Positions 12,580 through 24,164 of a stretch of 64,000 nucleotides of DNA are shown piece by piece (position 1 is the stretch's first letter; each line of letters begins with the position of its first letter). Made by a program: the position numbers and the translations under genes. The stretch is taken from positions 76,414,792-76,478,791 of the forward strand of contig CATQJL010000305.1 of assembly GCA_958299035.1 (NCBI GenBank), in the 5' to 3' direction. Under the pieces are notes generated by a model. It was given only the letters and a program-made list of their open reading frames with translations. It made no database searches and was not told the DNA's origin. The DNA comes from Cylicocyclus nassatus. Lineage: Eukaryota; Nematoda; Chromadorea; Rhabditida; Strongylidae.

Positions 12580-13811
12580 TAGCAAAGGAAGGAAGTTTTA
12601 ACGAAAATTCACTTTTGGAACAGAAATTTCCATACTAGGCACGCAAGACGGCGTCAACTTGTATGATTTCCTCGGAGACCCTATCCACAGACAGGAGGTG
12701 ATATATGATCGAAAAGATTTAGTTATCTGCAAAATTGAACGCAAGGTAAGACTTTTGCTAGTCAGAGTGCATGAGTAAAAAATTGCAAATGTGCAAAATC
12801 ATAATATACGGTCATAAGCAAAAGAGCGAACGGGCAGAAACGAGATTATTTTCTAGGCTACTTGTTCCCCACGATAACGCAAAAGATGTATCATTCTCGT
12901 ACGACATTGTATCATTGCCAGCACATCACGACGTATTTCTTTCGAAAACATAATGTAGTATATCTAAAGAGGACAATTAATTGGATTGCAGAACCTTTTC
13001 TTCTGTTTGATACAACGTACTGGAGTAAACCCGATGGAGATTGGTCTTGTGATGAAGTTCATGTTTGTGTTGAAATTCGCATTACCAAGATGGAGATATC
13101 TGAATCCAATCCAGAATGTTCCATATAGATAGATCAACTCGCTGAGAAAAGTCAGCAACGATTGCCCGAGGAAACGCCGCTCACTTTGAATCATGTACAT
13201 CTGTTGAGTGCCAGATTTCTGAAGAAGCAAGAACTCGTTTAAGTGAGATGTTTTTTGCTTGATGCAAAAATAATTACCATACCGTCTTCATTACAGCCAC
13301 TGTAACACATATAGTAGGAAAGTCGCTGATAATTCAGTGATTAACAGCGGAATACGAGTGTAGTTATTGAGAACATAAACTCATCTTGGTATTTGCCATT
13401 TTCATCGTACCATATTTTGATCACAAGTCCAATTTGGTGGAATACACACATAACCATATAACGGAGATGGTTACACCGACAATAACGACTGTATTGGCAT
13501 GTTAAGAGTTTTACTCAGCGTTATACATTCAAGCAGTCAAAATAAAATTTCTTGTATGGCTCAAAGTAAGCTTTTTTAGCTCAACGTATGGTTTGAGAAA
13601 ATCGCTTAGCCAAGGCTGAGATTAGTAACAGCTTGCTATGCCAAAACTCAGAAACATTGTTCTGAAAAACAAAACAAAGACATGCCTTTGTTCCAAACAG
13701 AAGTGTCACTAATCGTACTGCTGCCAATGTCAGATTCACAGCCACTGTACGTTCCAAGCCGAATGTACCAATGGTTTGAATAGCTAGATGCTGCAGTGTA
13801 CACTTGGGTAA

Positions 13812-14060
13812 TTCGAAAATTTTTCATCGAATGAATGAATATCGAATAAATTCGAAAAGGAAGAATTTCGAATAAACGAATATCGAATAAGTTCGAATGA
13901 AAAAATTCGAATAAACGAATATCGAATAAATTGGTTCAAAAATTCTCGAATGAATGAATTCCGAATAAATTCGGAAAATCAAAAATATCGAATGAATGAA
14001 TATCGAATATATTCGAACATTGGAAGTCGAATTTCGAATAAATATTCGAATGACTTATCG
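13812..14060. repeat. TTCGAATA-type degenerate array, left end of insertion
   Basis: Dense repeats of ATTCGAAT, CGAATAAA and CGAATGAATGAATAT fill this end. A matching array in the opposite arm lies at about 15945-16235. Confidence 0.75.
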
Positions 14061-14726
14061 AATAACTGAAGCAACCATATCTCAGGCTTGCCAACATATC
14101 TGGCTAAAGCCGATCCATTCATAATCGGCACCCTCATACTCCCTAAACCAAATAATGGCTCAAAATTTTTCAAAAATCGCTGAAATCTATAAAATAAATT
14201 TCGGTTTTAATCAGCATCCTCTTTTATCCCCCACCCTGTACCAACTCCCAACCTCGTAGCTCAAGATCTTCCAAAAATCGACAAAATCGACAAAGTAAAT
14301 TTTTATCCATAATCAGCGCCCTCACTTGCCCCCCCCCCCCTGTATCATCTCCCAACCCTACAGCTTTTTTCCAAAAATTGATAAAGTTGGTTGGTTGTCA
14401 ACTAGTCTCTAAATCAGCCGGACATCATATTCTGCCTCCCATTATTGAGCGATCTAAAGAGAGGCAGTCGATATACACACCGTACGAGTAAGAACCGCAT
14501 TTGTGCACCTCGATCCTGCGGCTTTGTTTGACAGCACCTTGCTTGTTTGTCACTATATCACAAAGACAATTTAGCAGAGTAATAGCGAATGAAATTGGCT
14601 GGAGTTGGAATCTAAAACCGAGAAACCCCGCAACTTGGTGTAAGCATCTGACTATTTCAGCTGAAAGAACTGTTCGGAATCATAGCGCTAAGTGTGCGAT
14701 TTTTTGGAGCAGTAACGGTGACCACA

Positions 14727-14951
14727 TATAGGGCTTATCAAATTGAGTGTCGTTTGCACCGGCATCTCCATCTTCGCGCTAGACTCTGCGTCTCTTCCGC
14801 AGAGTTGCTCTCTGAACACTTTCCCAGGGCGAGCGTGGGAAAGGCGGAGCATCAATCGACTGAAAGTAATTAGGGAGCATGTACAGACGCAGAGCCCAGC
14901 GCGAAGATGGAGATGCTGGTGCAAACGACACTCAATTTGATAAGCCCTATA
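14727..14951. mobile_element. Palindromic TA-target MITE nested in the 2.45-kb element
   Basis: Near-perfect inverted arms of about 55 bp begin TAGGGCTTATCAAATTGAGT at both ends, and TA flanks each side. The centre holds no long frame. Confidence 0.8.
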
Positions 14952-15944
14952 TGTATTTATACGCCACAAACGCTAAAATACATTGCCTGTTCATCGGAGA
15001 CTTTCGTCTTGTTTAGTATAAGCTAGTCATGGACGAAGGCATGTGGTTTATACCGCGAAGCGAGCACGGATGCCTCTGTAGCCCGAGCAATTGCAGGCAT
15101 TCCAGTAGCGACGTTGTTTGCGATAGTCAAATTGTCCATAACTTATCGTAAGCAGATTCTAAAAGTACAAAAAGCAGGGCATTTCTCTATTTAGAAAGCT
15201 GTACACGCTATACATTTGTGGTAAGCTGGCGTTACATTTAAGGACATCTTGTAACTGGCAAGTTGCGTACGACTATCGCGTGAAGTATCTGCGAGGCCTG
15301 TCATAATCAAAGCTCGCATTTCTCAATGTGGACCTTCTTCGTCCAGCTTTAGCGCCATAGTAGATGCTGACAGCTCCTAGTTTGAAGTGCCTGCAAGCCG
15401 CCTAAAAATCTTGGATGCACTGTGATAACAGAACTATCATGTACTATTGAACAAAAATCTACTGCAAGGTGATATAACTGCAAAATTCAGCAACTGTCTA
15501 ATCCTCCACTACAGCTGCAGTGTCTTTCACTCAAAATATACCAATCGCGAAAAATCTCAAAGTTAAAGGATAGGAGCAATGTGCAGCATGAGATTTACAA
15601 GCAAGAATGCTCACTAGTGTGGACCATTGCTTGCCAAAAGAATGAGCAATGCAAAGAAAGAGAAGCAGGCATGTCAACACATTTCCAGTATATGAACTGG
15701 GAACAAGAGCTCCAATTTGATAGCTGTTTTTGCTGATTTGATTCCAATATCAGGGCGAACTATTTCATTGATCGAAAAAGCATCAGTTAAATCCCACACC
15801 TATTTTTACTGTCGCAAGCAGTCGGAGGAATGCGACACTTTACAGTTCAAAGGTCATAACGGTTGCAAAAATGCATTACCGAGTTTTGCGAAAAAAAATG
15901 CGAACGAAGTGAGCTTGATACTCAGCAGTTGGCTCTGCAACAAA

Positions 15945-16235
15945 GTCGAATAATTTGAATACGGAGTTCATTTGAATACGAATTCGAATAAACATTCGAA
16001 TAAAACATTCGAATAAAATATATTCGAAACCCCGTTTTTTGATTATTCGAGTTTTCGAATAATATTCGAATTCCTGTTTTTTGATTATTCGAGTTTCGAA
16101 TTTTATTCGAAAGCCCGTTTTCTCAATTATTCGAGTTTCGAATATTATTCGAAAATGGAAGAACTCCGAATATCGAATTTCGAATACGAATATATACGAA
16201 TGTTTTATTCGAATGATCGAATTTCTATTCGATTC
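15945..16235. repeat. TTCGAATA-type degenerate array, right end of insertion
   Basis: The mirror partner of 13812-14060, with units such as ATTCGAATAAA and GATTATTCGAGTTTCGAATA. Confidence 0.75.
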
Positions 16236-16577
16236 GGACCCAAGTGTACTGCACTGGCGTTTGAAGAATGCATTGCTGAATGTCAGGCTCTGAAAAAGTT
16301 TTGATAGGATGTTCTTGCACTGAATCCACGAGTTTTACTGTACTGAAAGTTAGTGCCAAGTTGTACAGATTTACATCTTTCAGACCAGTGCTATAGCGGT
16401 GTCGTTGGATTTCCATCGAATTTTTCGATTCCAAAAAAAACTTCCATTCAAGAGCAGAAATCACACGCACATGTACGATGCGGAGTTTAAAATAACCGCC
16501 TACTGGTGTGTCCTAAGCTAGAATCTACGTACTGTTCTAAGGTTCTCACATATCGCATACCAAGCAAATCTTTCTTA

Positions 16578-16821
16578 GGGTTCCTTCATACTACGCCGCA
16601 GGACGCAGCGTACGCGGCGTGCGCTGCAGGAATCGCCCTGAAAATATATGTTTACTGCAACGCCTTTTCGCTGGTTATGTATGTATCTCTATATCTCCTG
16701 CACGTTCACGTTCATACATACATAACCAGCGAAAAGGTGTTGCAGTGAACGTATATTTCAGAGCGATTCCTGTGGCGTACGCCGCGCACGCCGCGTCCTA
16801 CGGCGTAGTATGAAGGAACTC
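16578..16821. mobile_element. PIF/Harbinger-type foldback MITE
   Basis: The 244-bp element has TTA duplicated at 16575-16577 and 16822-16824. Arms of about 110 bp are almost perfect inverted repeats, starting GGGTTCCTTCATACTACG and, from the right, GAGTTCCTTCATACTACG. The matching intron of unit A (near 3945) lacks it. A 3-bp TTA target is typical of PIF/Harbinger elements. Confidence 0.8.
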
Positions 16822-17589
16822 TTAGGGTTCCTTTATACAATGGAAGTATGGTTTGGAGGAACCTTTAATTGCCATTCGCTCAAAACAAAACCTTTGTTTG
16901 GAGCTCATGCATGGCTAATTTGGAAATGCGCTTACCACATCGAAAACTAAGGTTTTTCCTGAGAGAATCTCGAATGATTTTATGTGAGGTGCACTGACAC
17001 TGCATCAAACCAATAGGTGTTACTATTTCCAGCCACACTCGGCACCACCCAACCTAATTCCACAAGGCAAGAGTGTTTGTGCTTCGGTGCTGAAATGCTG
17101 AATTTCGAGGTTTTCAGGTACAGCCTCGTCGGTACTCGTCAAAAATAAGTTGTGATGGTTTCTCCTCAAATCCTCTTCGCACCAGGGTGAAAAATGCCAA
17201 AGGAGAAAAAACATTAAAAAATGACACCTCACTTGCTTGCCGTTTGATGTTCTATGAGACTGAGAATGCCCAAATATGGAGTCTTATAACAACAAGAAAA
17301 TATTTTTTGAAATGTGTCAAAAAGCTGATCCAAAAATTGCATTGTGTTGCACTTTGTTTCTCTCTCCAATTTTACCGAAACTCTTCCAAGAGTTCAAGAA
17401 TTGCTAAAGAGTAGCCAAAGTCAGGGTAAGTAAAACTATTGGTTGGAGAGTTCGACGACTAGTCAAACATTTGTCAGGGAACTCAGAACAAAAACACACT
17501 GCTAGAAGAAGAAGAATGTCTGCCTAGAACACCTTTTGTAGCGTTGCATATCATTATTTTGGATCTGAGTGTAGATCTGAAAAACAGCA

Positions 17590-17612
17590 CGAACTTTCGG
17601 ACCAACCTAATA
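17590..17612. mobile_element. Solo mariner-like end
   Basis: The sequence GGACCAACCTAATA reads inward as a TTAGGTTGGTCC end, but no partner end is seen in the surrounding 2 kb. It is probably a remnant. Confidence 0.35.
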
Positions 17613-18479
17613 TTTTTACTTTTGACTATATTGAATCATCCCTGTTTTAAAATCATTCCTAGTAATGTTCGATGTCACTGCATCAAGAATGAGTGTGCAA
17701 TATGCAGAATAACAATTAGTTTTTTATTGTATTGTATCCGTCTCATGAGTTTGAGTGATCAACAACATGTGAAGGAAGTTTACGCTTGATTAATGAAAAA
17801 GAAAGCTAATGCATCACCTCTTATAGATATTATCATAATCATAGCTTCACGACAAATAAAGTTGTGACGCAGGTGAAGAGGAGTTTCGTAAACTTGATGT
17901 TCGATAAGCAATCAACAAAGTTGTAGCGTATATGTTGACGACGGATAGAATAAGCACGATAATGGAAAGAATGTCGGTGAGCCATCGTGGCTGAGCCCAC
18001 CGTTCATAGTGGTCTTCAACAAAAGCCTTAGTAAACTAGAAGTAGCAGTTTTGCTAGTCGGAGAACCTTGTTCCTTTTCATTAGCAAAAATGTTATACAT
18101 ACCACGTCTTTGACCAGCTTTAGGTAATCGCCAATCGATGGCAGCACGGCGGGATTGTCCATATTGTAACCTTGTCAAGAGTTTGAGGATGTATAGAACG
18201 ACTGAAATAGCCTTATGTAGGCTGCACTTAGAGCCAAATTCTCGTCATTCAAATACGCGTAAGTACTGTAGAGTACGAAAATGGTTTCAAGACAGCGATG
18301 TGAAAGTAGTTAGTGCGGTTTGGAAAATCAACCGTTTAGTCACATTGCAGGTGTAGCAATGTGTATTCTGCGAAATGTCTCTGGTCTAGTGAGCAAATTA
18401 TCATGAAGAGGAATTGAGTATTCACACAGTACAAGGTACAGAGAATGGAGAATTTCTAATAGGCTTTAGCTACTTGTAC

Positions 18480-18945
18480 GTATAGGACTTATTAAAGGCA
18501 GTGGCTCGAGAAAATTGCGAAAGCGACTTTTCGCCCCTATATGGCCTTCTGGATCCGCTGATCCCGAGAGTGTGCTTGAAAGGTAAAAAAAGTGCTTCTT
18601 CGGCGTCTTTCGGCCTTGGAGACTGTTGAGGGGTTGGGCGAGGGATGCACGCCAAAAGCAGCGATTGGCAGCAGGATACTGTAACTCCACCCATTCTGGC
18701 GGCAATTGGCTGATTGACGCAGGCACCAATCGCGACTCACTTAGCGATTCCTCGCCCATCCCCTCCACCAATCTCCAGGACATGAAAACGCCATGAAAAA
18801 CACTTTTCGACTTTTCAAGCACAGCCCTAGACTCAGTGCATCTAGGAGGCCAACAGGGATGGAAAGCTCGTGATTGCAAATTTCCCGAGAAACTGCCTTT
18901 AACACAGGAAATGCGCACTCTTCTCACGAGGAAGAGTTCTCAAGT
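18480..18945. mobile_element. GC-rich insertion absent from unit A
   Basis: Unit A runs across this point (near 6280-6310) without it. Composition is clearly richer in G+C than the flanks. The left edge, TAGGACTTATTAAAG, resembles the end of the MITE at 14727-14951. A minus-strand frame of 153 codons spans 18466-18927 but has no recognisable domain, and neighbouring frames are also open, so I treat it as non-coding. The right boundary is unclear because a foldback follows directly. Confidence 0.4.
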
Positions 18946-19368
18946 CAGTTCGACCAACCCGGATGAGTCATATATCACCGTAACGGTCTCGAAACGCTGA
19001 TTCCAAATCTACTTTCTTTTTCTGCGAAGCGACTTTCCGAGAGAAGCTATGAGCGTTTAAAAGTCTAGATTTGTCATGTTTTAAGCGGCTTAAATTGGCG
19101 AAACCTGTACAATAACACATAAAAGTGATTAATCAGTTTTGTATCGAATATATTGATTACAAGGACGAAACACAGATAATGAAATTCTGTTAGGTGTTGT
19201 TTTACATCTTTCAACTAATTTTGAGCCACTTTGAACATGACAAATTTAGACATTTAAACGCTCATAACTTCCTTCGGAAAGTTGCTCCGCAGAAAAGGAA
19301 AGCAGATTTGAAATCAGCGTTTCAAGCCCGTTACGGTGATATATGACTCATCCAGGTTGGCCGAGCTG
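18946..19368. mobile_element. Foldback MITE, CAGYTCGRCCAACC ends
   Basis: Inverted arms of about 130 bp occupy 18946-19080 and 19237-19368, sharing GATGAGTCATATATCACCG and, further in, TATGAGCGTTTAAA. A related but more diverged inverted repeat is at 25890-26222. Unit A lacks it. Confidence 0.7.
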
Positions 19369-20467
19369 AATTGGGAACTTTCCCTTGTCAGCTAATAAGC
19401 GCTTGAGTAGACCAATTACGTCATTCACTCCAAAGTATAAAGCTGCCTTAGATTATTTTTCTATTTGACAATAAGATCTGAACGATATCCCGGAGAAGAA
19501 CAGTTATCCGAACGACGAAACAAAGTTCTGCTTGCAGCATTCATAATATGACGGACTTGAAATCATCAAACAACGCTTGACTGTTTCTTGAACCAAGATT
19601 GAGCAGCAAAGAAGCATTTCCAATGGAATACCGCGTTAACTGGAATACTTATGCTTGTAATTATAGCAGCTCTGCAGTTTTGACATGATGCAGATGAGCG
19701 AATTGTGAACAAAAGTTAACACTGATTTCTGCTGTCGGGTCTAATTTTAGGGTAGCTATGAGAATGCTGTCACTTTTTGGTGTTATAGTTTAACTGATAC
19801 ACAGTAAGTAGCATAAGAGTAGCATCATTGATTTTGCGGTCATCGTCCTCATAGACTGATATCTTCTTTGGCACAACCTTTTGAGCGAATTGGAGCTGCC
19901 AGATAACAGACAGTTTGAGCTTTAAAAAACTAGTTGAAAGACTTTCGAAAATAAGCTGAAGGACGTAGCAATCTACCTATCATAAACATGTTTCCGCACC
20001 TGTTCTTGGAATTTAGATAAACAGGTAATTTTTTCTCAAAAAAAATTCAACAACGCAGCTGATCCACTTCCTTAATTCTGGAAATGCCACCTATCATCCG
20101 AACCCGTGCAATAAAATCAAGTTCTGACCTCCTCTCTTGTGCTGATCGGTCCCATGAAGCATTACAACTTTCAAAACAAAAATTTCCAAAAATCAGTTTT
20201 CTTTTGCTGATGTTACTTTTCCAATCAAACTGGCAAATCACCTTCTCAGAAAATATAACTTTCCAAGCAGAAGATCGATCAGCAAGAACTTTTCTTAGCC
20301 AGAGTGGGTTAGAAATGCTATGACCCATATCCCTCACTTTCTCAAAATTGTATTTTTATAGCAAAATGGCGCTAATGAGCAAATTAGTTCAAAGTAGCCT
20401 CGCGATGCTGTATGATCTCTTTAACTTGCTGCTGTCAACATATTTTAGTGAAAATCATATTATTACG

Positions 20468-20675
20468 CAGCGCCCACAAGTGAGGCAAAAAGGCAATTTG
20501 ATGAGTTTGTGAATAAATCCCCTTCCTTCTTCATCTCACCATTTTATCTGAATTATGAATCTGATGATAAAGTCAAGGACTACGATGAGGAAGGAGTTGT
20601 AGATAAGCTTGAGGGCTGCTATCCAAGACTAGCAGTGGTCTCGATACCATTTGTCTTCAAGCACTTCTCGATTTA
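20468..20675 (+). other. Possible coding exon or pseudo-exon
   Basis: After an acceptor-like TTACGCAG, a frame stays open for about 68 codons to a TAA at 20673-20675. It reads like an acidic, protein-like tail (ESDDKVKDYDEEGVV) with a hydrophobic end. No ATG or partner exon is certain; a possible short exon follows at about 20728-20770. I do not recognise a family. Confidence 0.2.
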
Positions 20676-20699
20676 ATCGCAATTTATAGTTTCACTTTG

Positions 20700-22300
20700 G
20701 TTATGATCTCACATGTCTAGACTTTTTTTGAAGTTCGTATCATGGCAGCTGTGGACTTCAAATCAACATCGAGGTAAACATCATTACTCATTACTGTCAA
20801 AAGCATGGACTTTCAAACAATAGATATGATTACCGACGATTTTGATAGATATCGTATCGGTCTACTCTAATATATTCTCTACGAAGAAATAAAATAAGTA
20901 GGCTTCAAATTGCGGTCGATTTGTGCGCAGCAATGGCGGGATTATTCATTATTTACTGTTACACATAAAACAAGTCGAGTTTTAGTACACAAATTATATT
21001 GTACAAAACACCTGACATAACAAAATTTCTATAGGATACAAATTAGCTTCGTGAAAAGTTGAGCCGCAAGATTTTGGATTAGCATATTATCATAAAAACT
21101 TTGGCATTCTAGGACTCGGTCGAATATACGACTACTCAAACAATCGAATAATTGCGCGTGGAAATAACTATTCGAGTTGAAATAATTTGCTACTATATAA
21201 AAGTCAATTCTGTTTTCTTACTGCACTTTCGACGAATTGGTGACTATCTCCAATTTCAATTCGGAGTGAGCAATCGTATTCATAAGTTCTAATTTGATTC
21301 GCCAGCTTCTACCAAACGCAAAATTTTATCTGACTCAAATTGTGAATATACAATTACATCGCAAGTTGTGCTTGCAGTACCTGCGACCTAGGAATGCACT
21401 CAATGAAAAAATGACAAACAGAGAGAATCACAGCTCAACCTAGAAGATGCAAAAGTATACTAAATCCCTTCACGATTCGGGGTTAACGCTAAGAATGCAC
21501 GCACTGTGCCGACAAAGTGCCTTGAAGCAGGGACATGGCTTAGAGACGCAAGTTCTCTTCTCAGACAAATCACGGGAACTTCCCGAGAGACAAGCCAATT
21601 TGCCAAACTTTCCGAGGGTTTCATTTAGCACGTAAGTGAATGGAGCCATAAAACTGGGAACTTCCCGAAAACTTTGACGTCAAAACCAACACAGCTAGGA
21701 ACTTTCCGAGGAAGTCCTCGGAAAGTTTTGCAAAACGCAGAACCTCCCGAGGATTTAAATCTAAGGGAACTTCCGCAGAGCTGTTTTGCAAGTTAGCAAA
21801 ACATTCCTGTTTTGCTTGTTTTGCAAGCAAAACAGGACTGTTTTGACCTGCATCATAATGATAAGATTGGAGTTTGATAAGCTAAAGCTTAAGGTGCTTC
21901 ATTTCTGTCTATCACCGTCTGAAGGATAGGTAACTTTTATAATATCGATACCTATCTATAGTATACGTCATCCTTACGTCACCTCAATGCGATGTGTGTT
22001 AAGGAACACAAATTGAAATTCCCGACCACCCGCTGGAGTCCCACCGTGCCATACTTGCTAAAATTTGACGAAAAACTGCTTGTTTTTCATGTTACATGCT
22101 CTTTTGTTTCATTATAATTCTAAGCACGGTCTAAGTTTCGATGATTTGTCGTCTTTGTAGATCCTGCATGCCGTTTTGGATCGAACATCTCAAAATTCAT
22201 CACCTTTACTTTTTGGTAAGGGAAAGCAGATTAACAATTTTTCAGGATTTGCAGTAAGTCTGCTTTCTTCAGCTGCCGTATGTAAAAAGAGTAGAATACC
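20700..22300. other. Intergenic, no recognisable gene; palindromic CGGGAACTTCCCGAG patch
   Basis: No convincing exon chain is visible. Between about 21560 and 21790 several short palindromes built on GGGAACTTCCCGAG and CGAGGAAGTCCTCGG occur. The same motif returns at 24165-24300. Confidence 0.5.
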
Positions 22301-22305
22301 TCTCA

Positions 22306-22535
22306 AGGACCGGGCATACTTCACGCGATTTCACTCGCGACGCGATTTGGCAATATTCAACTCTCCATAACTTATTGAAAGCACCTTTTTGATGTATAGA
22401 AGATATCGCATTTCATCAACCCACGTAGTGTGCATAGTGTGTGTAACCTACGCAATTAATAGCCCTATCTTCTGTACATTGAAATGTGTTTACAATGAGT
22501 TATGGACGGTTGAAATATTGCCAAGTCGCATATGG
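22306..22535. mobile_element. MITE with CGGGNATACTTCACNCGATT end
   Basis: The left end starts CCGGGCATACTTCACGCG, and the inner arms pair through TTGGCAATATT / AATATTGCCAA. The same family occurs at 57123-57344. The right terminal bases seem to be lost at the TA-rich tract that follows. Confidence 0.6.
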
Positions 22536-22539
22536 TAAT

Positions 22540-22617
22540 ATGGTATATAATATGGTATATAGTATATACCATATGGTATATGGTATATAATATATATAGT
22601 ATGGTATATAATATATA
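22540..22617. repeat. ATATGGTATA-type AT-rich satellite, split by an element
   Basis: Imperfect repeats of TATATGGTATATAATATA. The tract resumes at 23295-23325 on the other side of the element at 22618-23294. Confidence 0.75.
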
Positions 22618-23294
22618 CAGGGTGTCCCAAAAAATGTTAACACTGTTTGATCGTTGATAACTCCCTTGCTTTCAAGTCCTTCGCCGTGCTTCAGGTATCA
22701 ATTTGTAGAGCGAGGATAAACTTAGATTTGCAGTATCGAGCGAATCATCTAACTCTCCTCGTTACCGTAGAATTACGGTAGGAAATTTGACAAGGATTTT
22801 AAGCCATTAAAGCCCACTTTCTGCTTTGAAACAGAGCCAAACAAGCCAAAAACTCTTGTACTATGGTAATGAAAGCCGCTGATTTTGGATATGAAATTTT
22901 CATTTCATTATGATACTTCTTTTCAAAGTTATCCTAGGTAAAGTGTAATAACTGACTACCCAGCATGTGTCAAAAATGTGATTACACCGTCAAAAAAGCT
23001 GAAAACACTCGCAAAAAGTTGTGTAGTAAAATCAGCGTGCGCGAAAACCCTAGTACACGATTTTTCAGATTTTTTGAAAAAAATTTTGTCAGAGGGCATA
23101 TTTCATGACGGTTCCACATGCTGGAATTTCCTGCCGTAATTCTACGGTAACGAGGAGCGTTAGATAATTCGCTCGATACTGTAAATCTAAGTTTATCCTC
23201 GCTCTACAAAATGGTACCTAAAGCTCTGCGAAAGACTTGAAAGCAAGGGAGTTATTAAGATCAAACAGTGTTAACACTTTTTTGGGACACCTTG
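22618..23294. mobile_element. Long-TIR MITE, CAGGGTGTCCCAAAAAA family, copy 1
   Basis: The 677-bp element is flanked by TA. The inverted ends start CAGGGTGTCCCAAAAAATG (left) and CAAGGTGTCCCAAAAAAGTG (right, read inward). The arms extend for about 200 bp and include a TACGGTAATTC-type motif near the inner ends. It shares structure with 35496-36173. No transposase is visible. Confidence 0.85.
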
Positions 23295-23332
23295 TATATA
23301 TGGTATATAATATATACCATATCGCAAGCCGG

Positions 23333-23936
23333 ATTTAGAAGGCCTACCCGAGCCTATCGTAAACGCTCTCAACGGTACAATGCTTATGCAAATAGTTCTC
23401 AGGTTAATTAGGTTTTTAGAATTTATTTTGGATGCGCTTGATCTCGGTAGTGAGGAATTGCAGGGATACAGATTAGATGCGATAAAAAGTTCGCAGAGTA
23501 GGTGCGTTGACGTTTCGAAAGGAATTTTTAATTACTCAAATAACTCTAGTTTTTGGATATCCTTGGGCAAATCCGAGGAAGAGCGTTAAAAGAGATTCGA
23601 CTTTCTGCTGAAGCTAAAAACAGTTTATTGCTCCCAAATCAGGATCTGCATCGCAAAAGCACTGTAAATTTTCTAACAACATTAATTTTTGCCTCTAAAT
23701 TCAATTTTGCAGCGAAGACATCCGCTATTGCCGTTTGCGCCAGGGGAAACTTGTGCATCAAAGGTATGAACTTGGTTTACTTTATCTTACGCATTTACGT
23801 ATTTTTTCCAGAAATACAAAACGAGCAGGTCGGCTTCGGTAGAGAAGACAATCATGCATGACGAAATCGGAATGGAGGAGACAAGCGCTGCACATGAAGG
23901 AGATTTGATCTTGCAGTCTCACGCGTCCATCCCATA
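23333..23936 (+). CDS. Possible short multi-exon gene or gene fragment
   Basis: A frame reading PDLEGLPEPIVNALNGT begins at 23333 and stays open to a donor-like GTGCGT near 23500. After gaps, exon-like blocks occur at about 23553-23628, at 23712-23765 (after TTTTGCAG) and at 23812-23936 (after TTTTCCAG), the last ending in TAA. The last two join in phase and give an acidic, serine-rich tail. No domain is recognised, and the 5' end runs into the TA-rich satellite, so the gene is truncated or my reading is wrong. Confidence 0.3.
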
Positions 23937-24164
23937 ATTATCAATCTTTTTTGATGCCATATCACGTGATGCCTCTTCTTATACTCACTATTTGCGCTCG
24001 CTTACCGTCAGTAGATGCTACTTCATATCTCAGTATGGTGCTCCATCATTCAGGCACTGTTGTAATTTGATGTTGGAAACATGCCAAAAACAATTTCTCA
24101 GTGCCTTTTGTCAATATAGTCTATACGTGCTCTAACAATAAATGATGAAGGATATCTGTGTTTT

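Larger units (their letters stand above)
13796..16249. mobile_element. 2.45-kb unclassified insertion with TTCGAATA-array ends
   Basis: The element is bounded by a TGCA duplication (13792-13795 and 16250-16253). Its short inverted ends share GTACACTTGGGT; the left end carries two extra bases. Removing it restores the TM3 exon exactly as in copy 1. Both ends consist of degenerate TTCGAATA-type arrays in opposite orientation. The interior holds a nested TA-target MITE (14727-14951) and Helitron-like sequence near 14200-14400. The interior frames, the largest about 90 codons, have no domain I recognise. A 4-bp duplication alone does not identify a superfamily. Confidence 0.7.
12853..18162 (-). 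pseudogene. Receptor pseudogene, copy 2 (paralogue of 2209-5975)
   Basis: All six exons can be placed by alignment with copy 1: 18162-18103, 18035-17818, 16289-16254 plus 13795-13686, 13501-13283, 13218-13021 and 12963-12853. Lesions seen directly: two separate 1-nt deletions in exon 2 that run the frame into TGA; a 2454-bp insertion splitting the TM3 exon; the exon 4 acceptor changed from AG to AA (base 13502 on the plus strand); a 7-nt deletion plus two 1-nt deletions in exon 4; and a frameshift that replaces the C-terminal tail. The N-terminal Cys of copies 1 and 3 is Tyr here. Exons 1 and 5 remain open. The gene cannot make a normal receptor. Confidence 0.88.
9420..20100. repeat. Segmental duplication, unit B
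   Basis: This is the second copy of the unit described at 1-7150. It contains the pseudogenised receptor at 12853-18162 and several insertions absent from unit A (10829-11613, 12279-12579, 13796-16249, 16578-16821, and about 18480-19370), which explain most of its greater length. Homology to unit A becomes weak beyond about 20.1 kb. Confidence 0.75.

Noticed and set aside
18466..18927. 153-codon minus-strand frame
   Set aside because: It falls within a GC-rich insertion, with neighbouring frames also open and no recognisable protein family.
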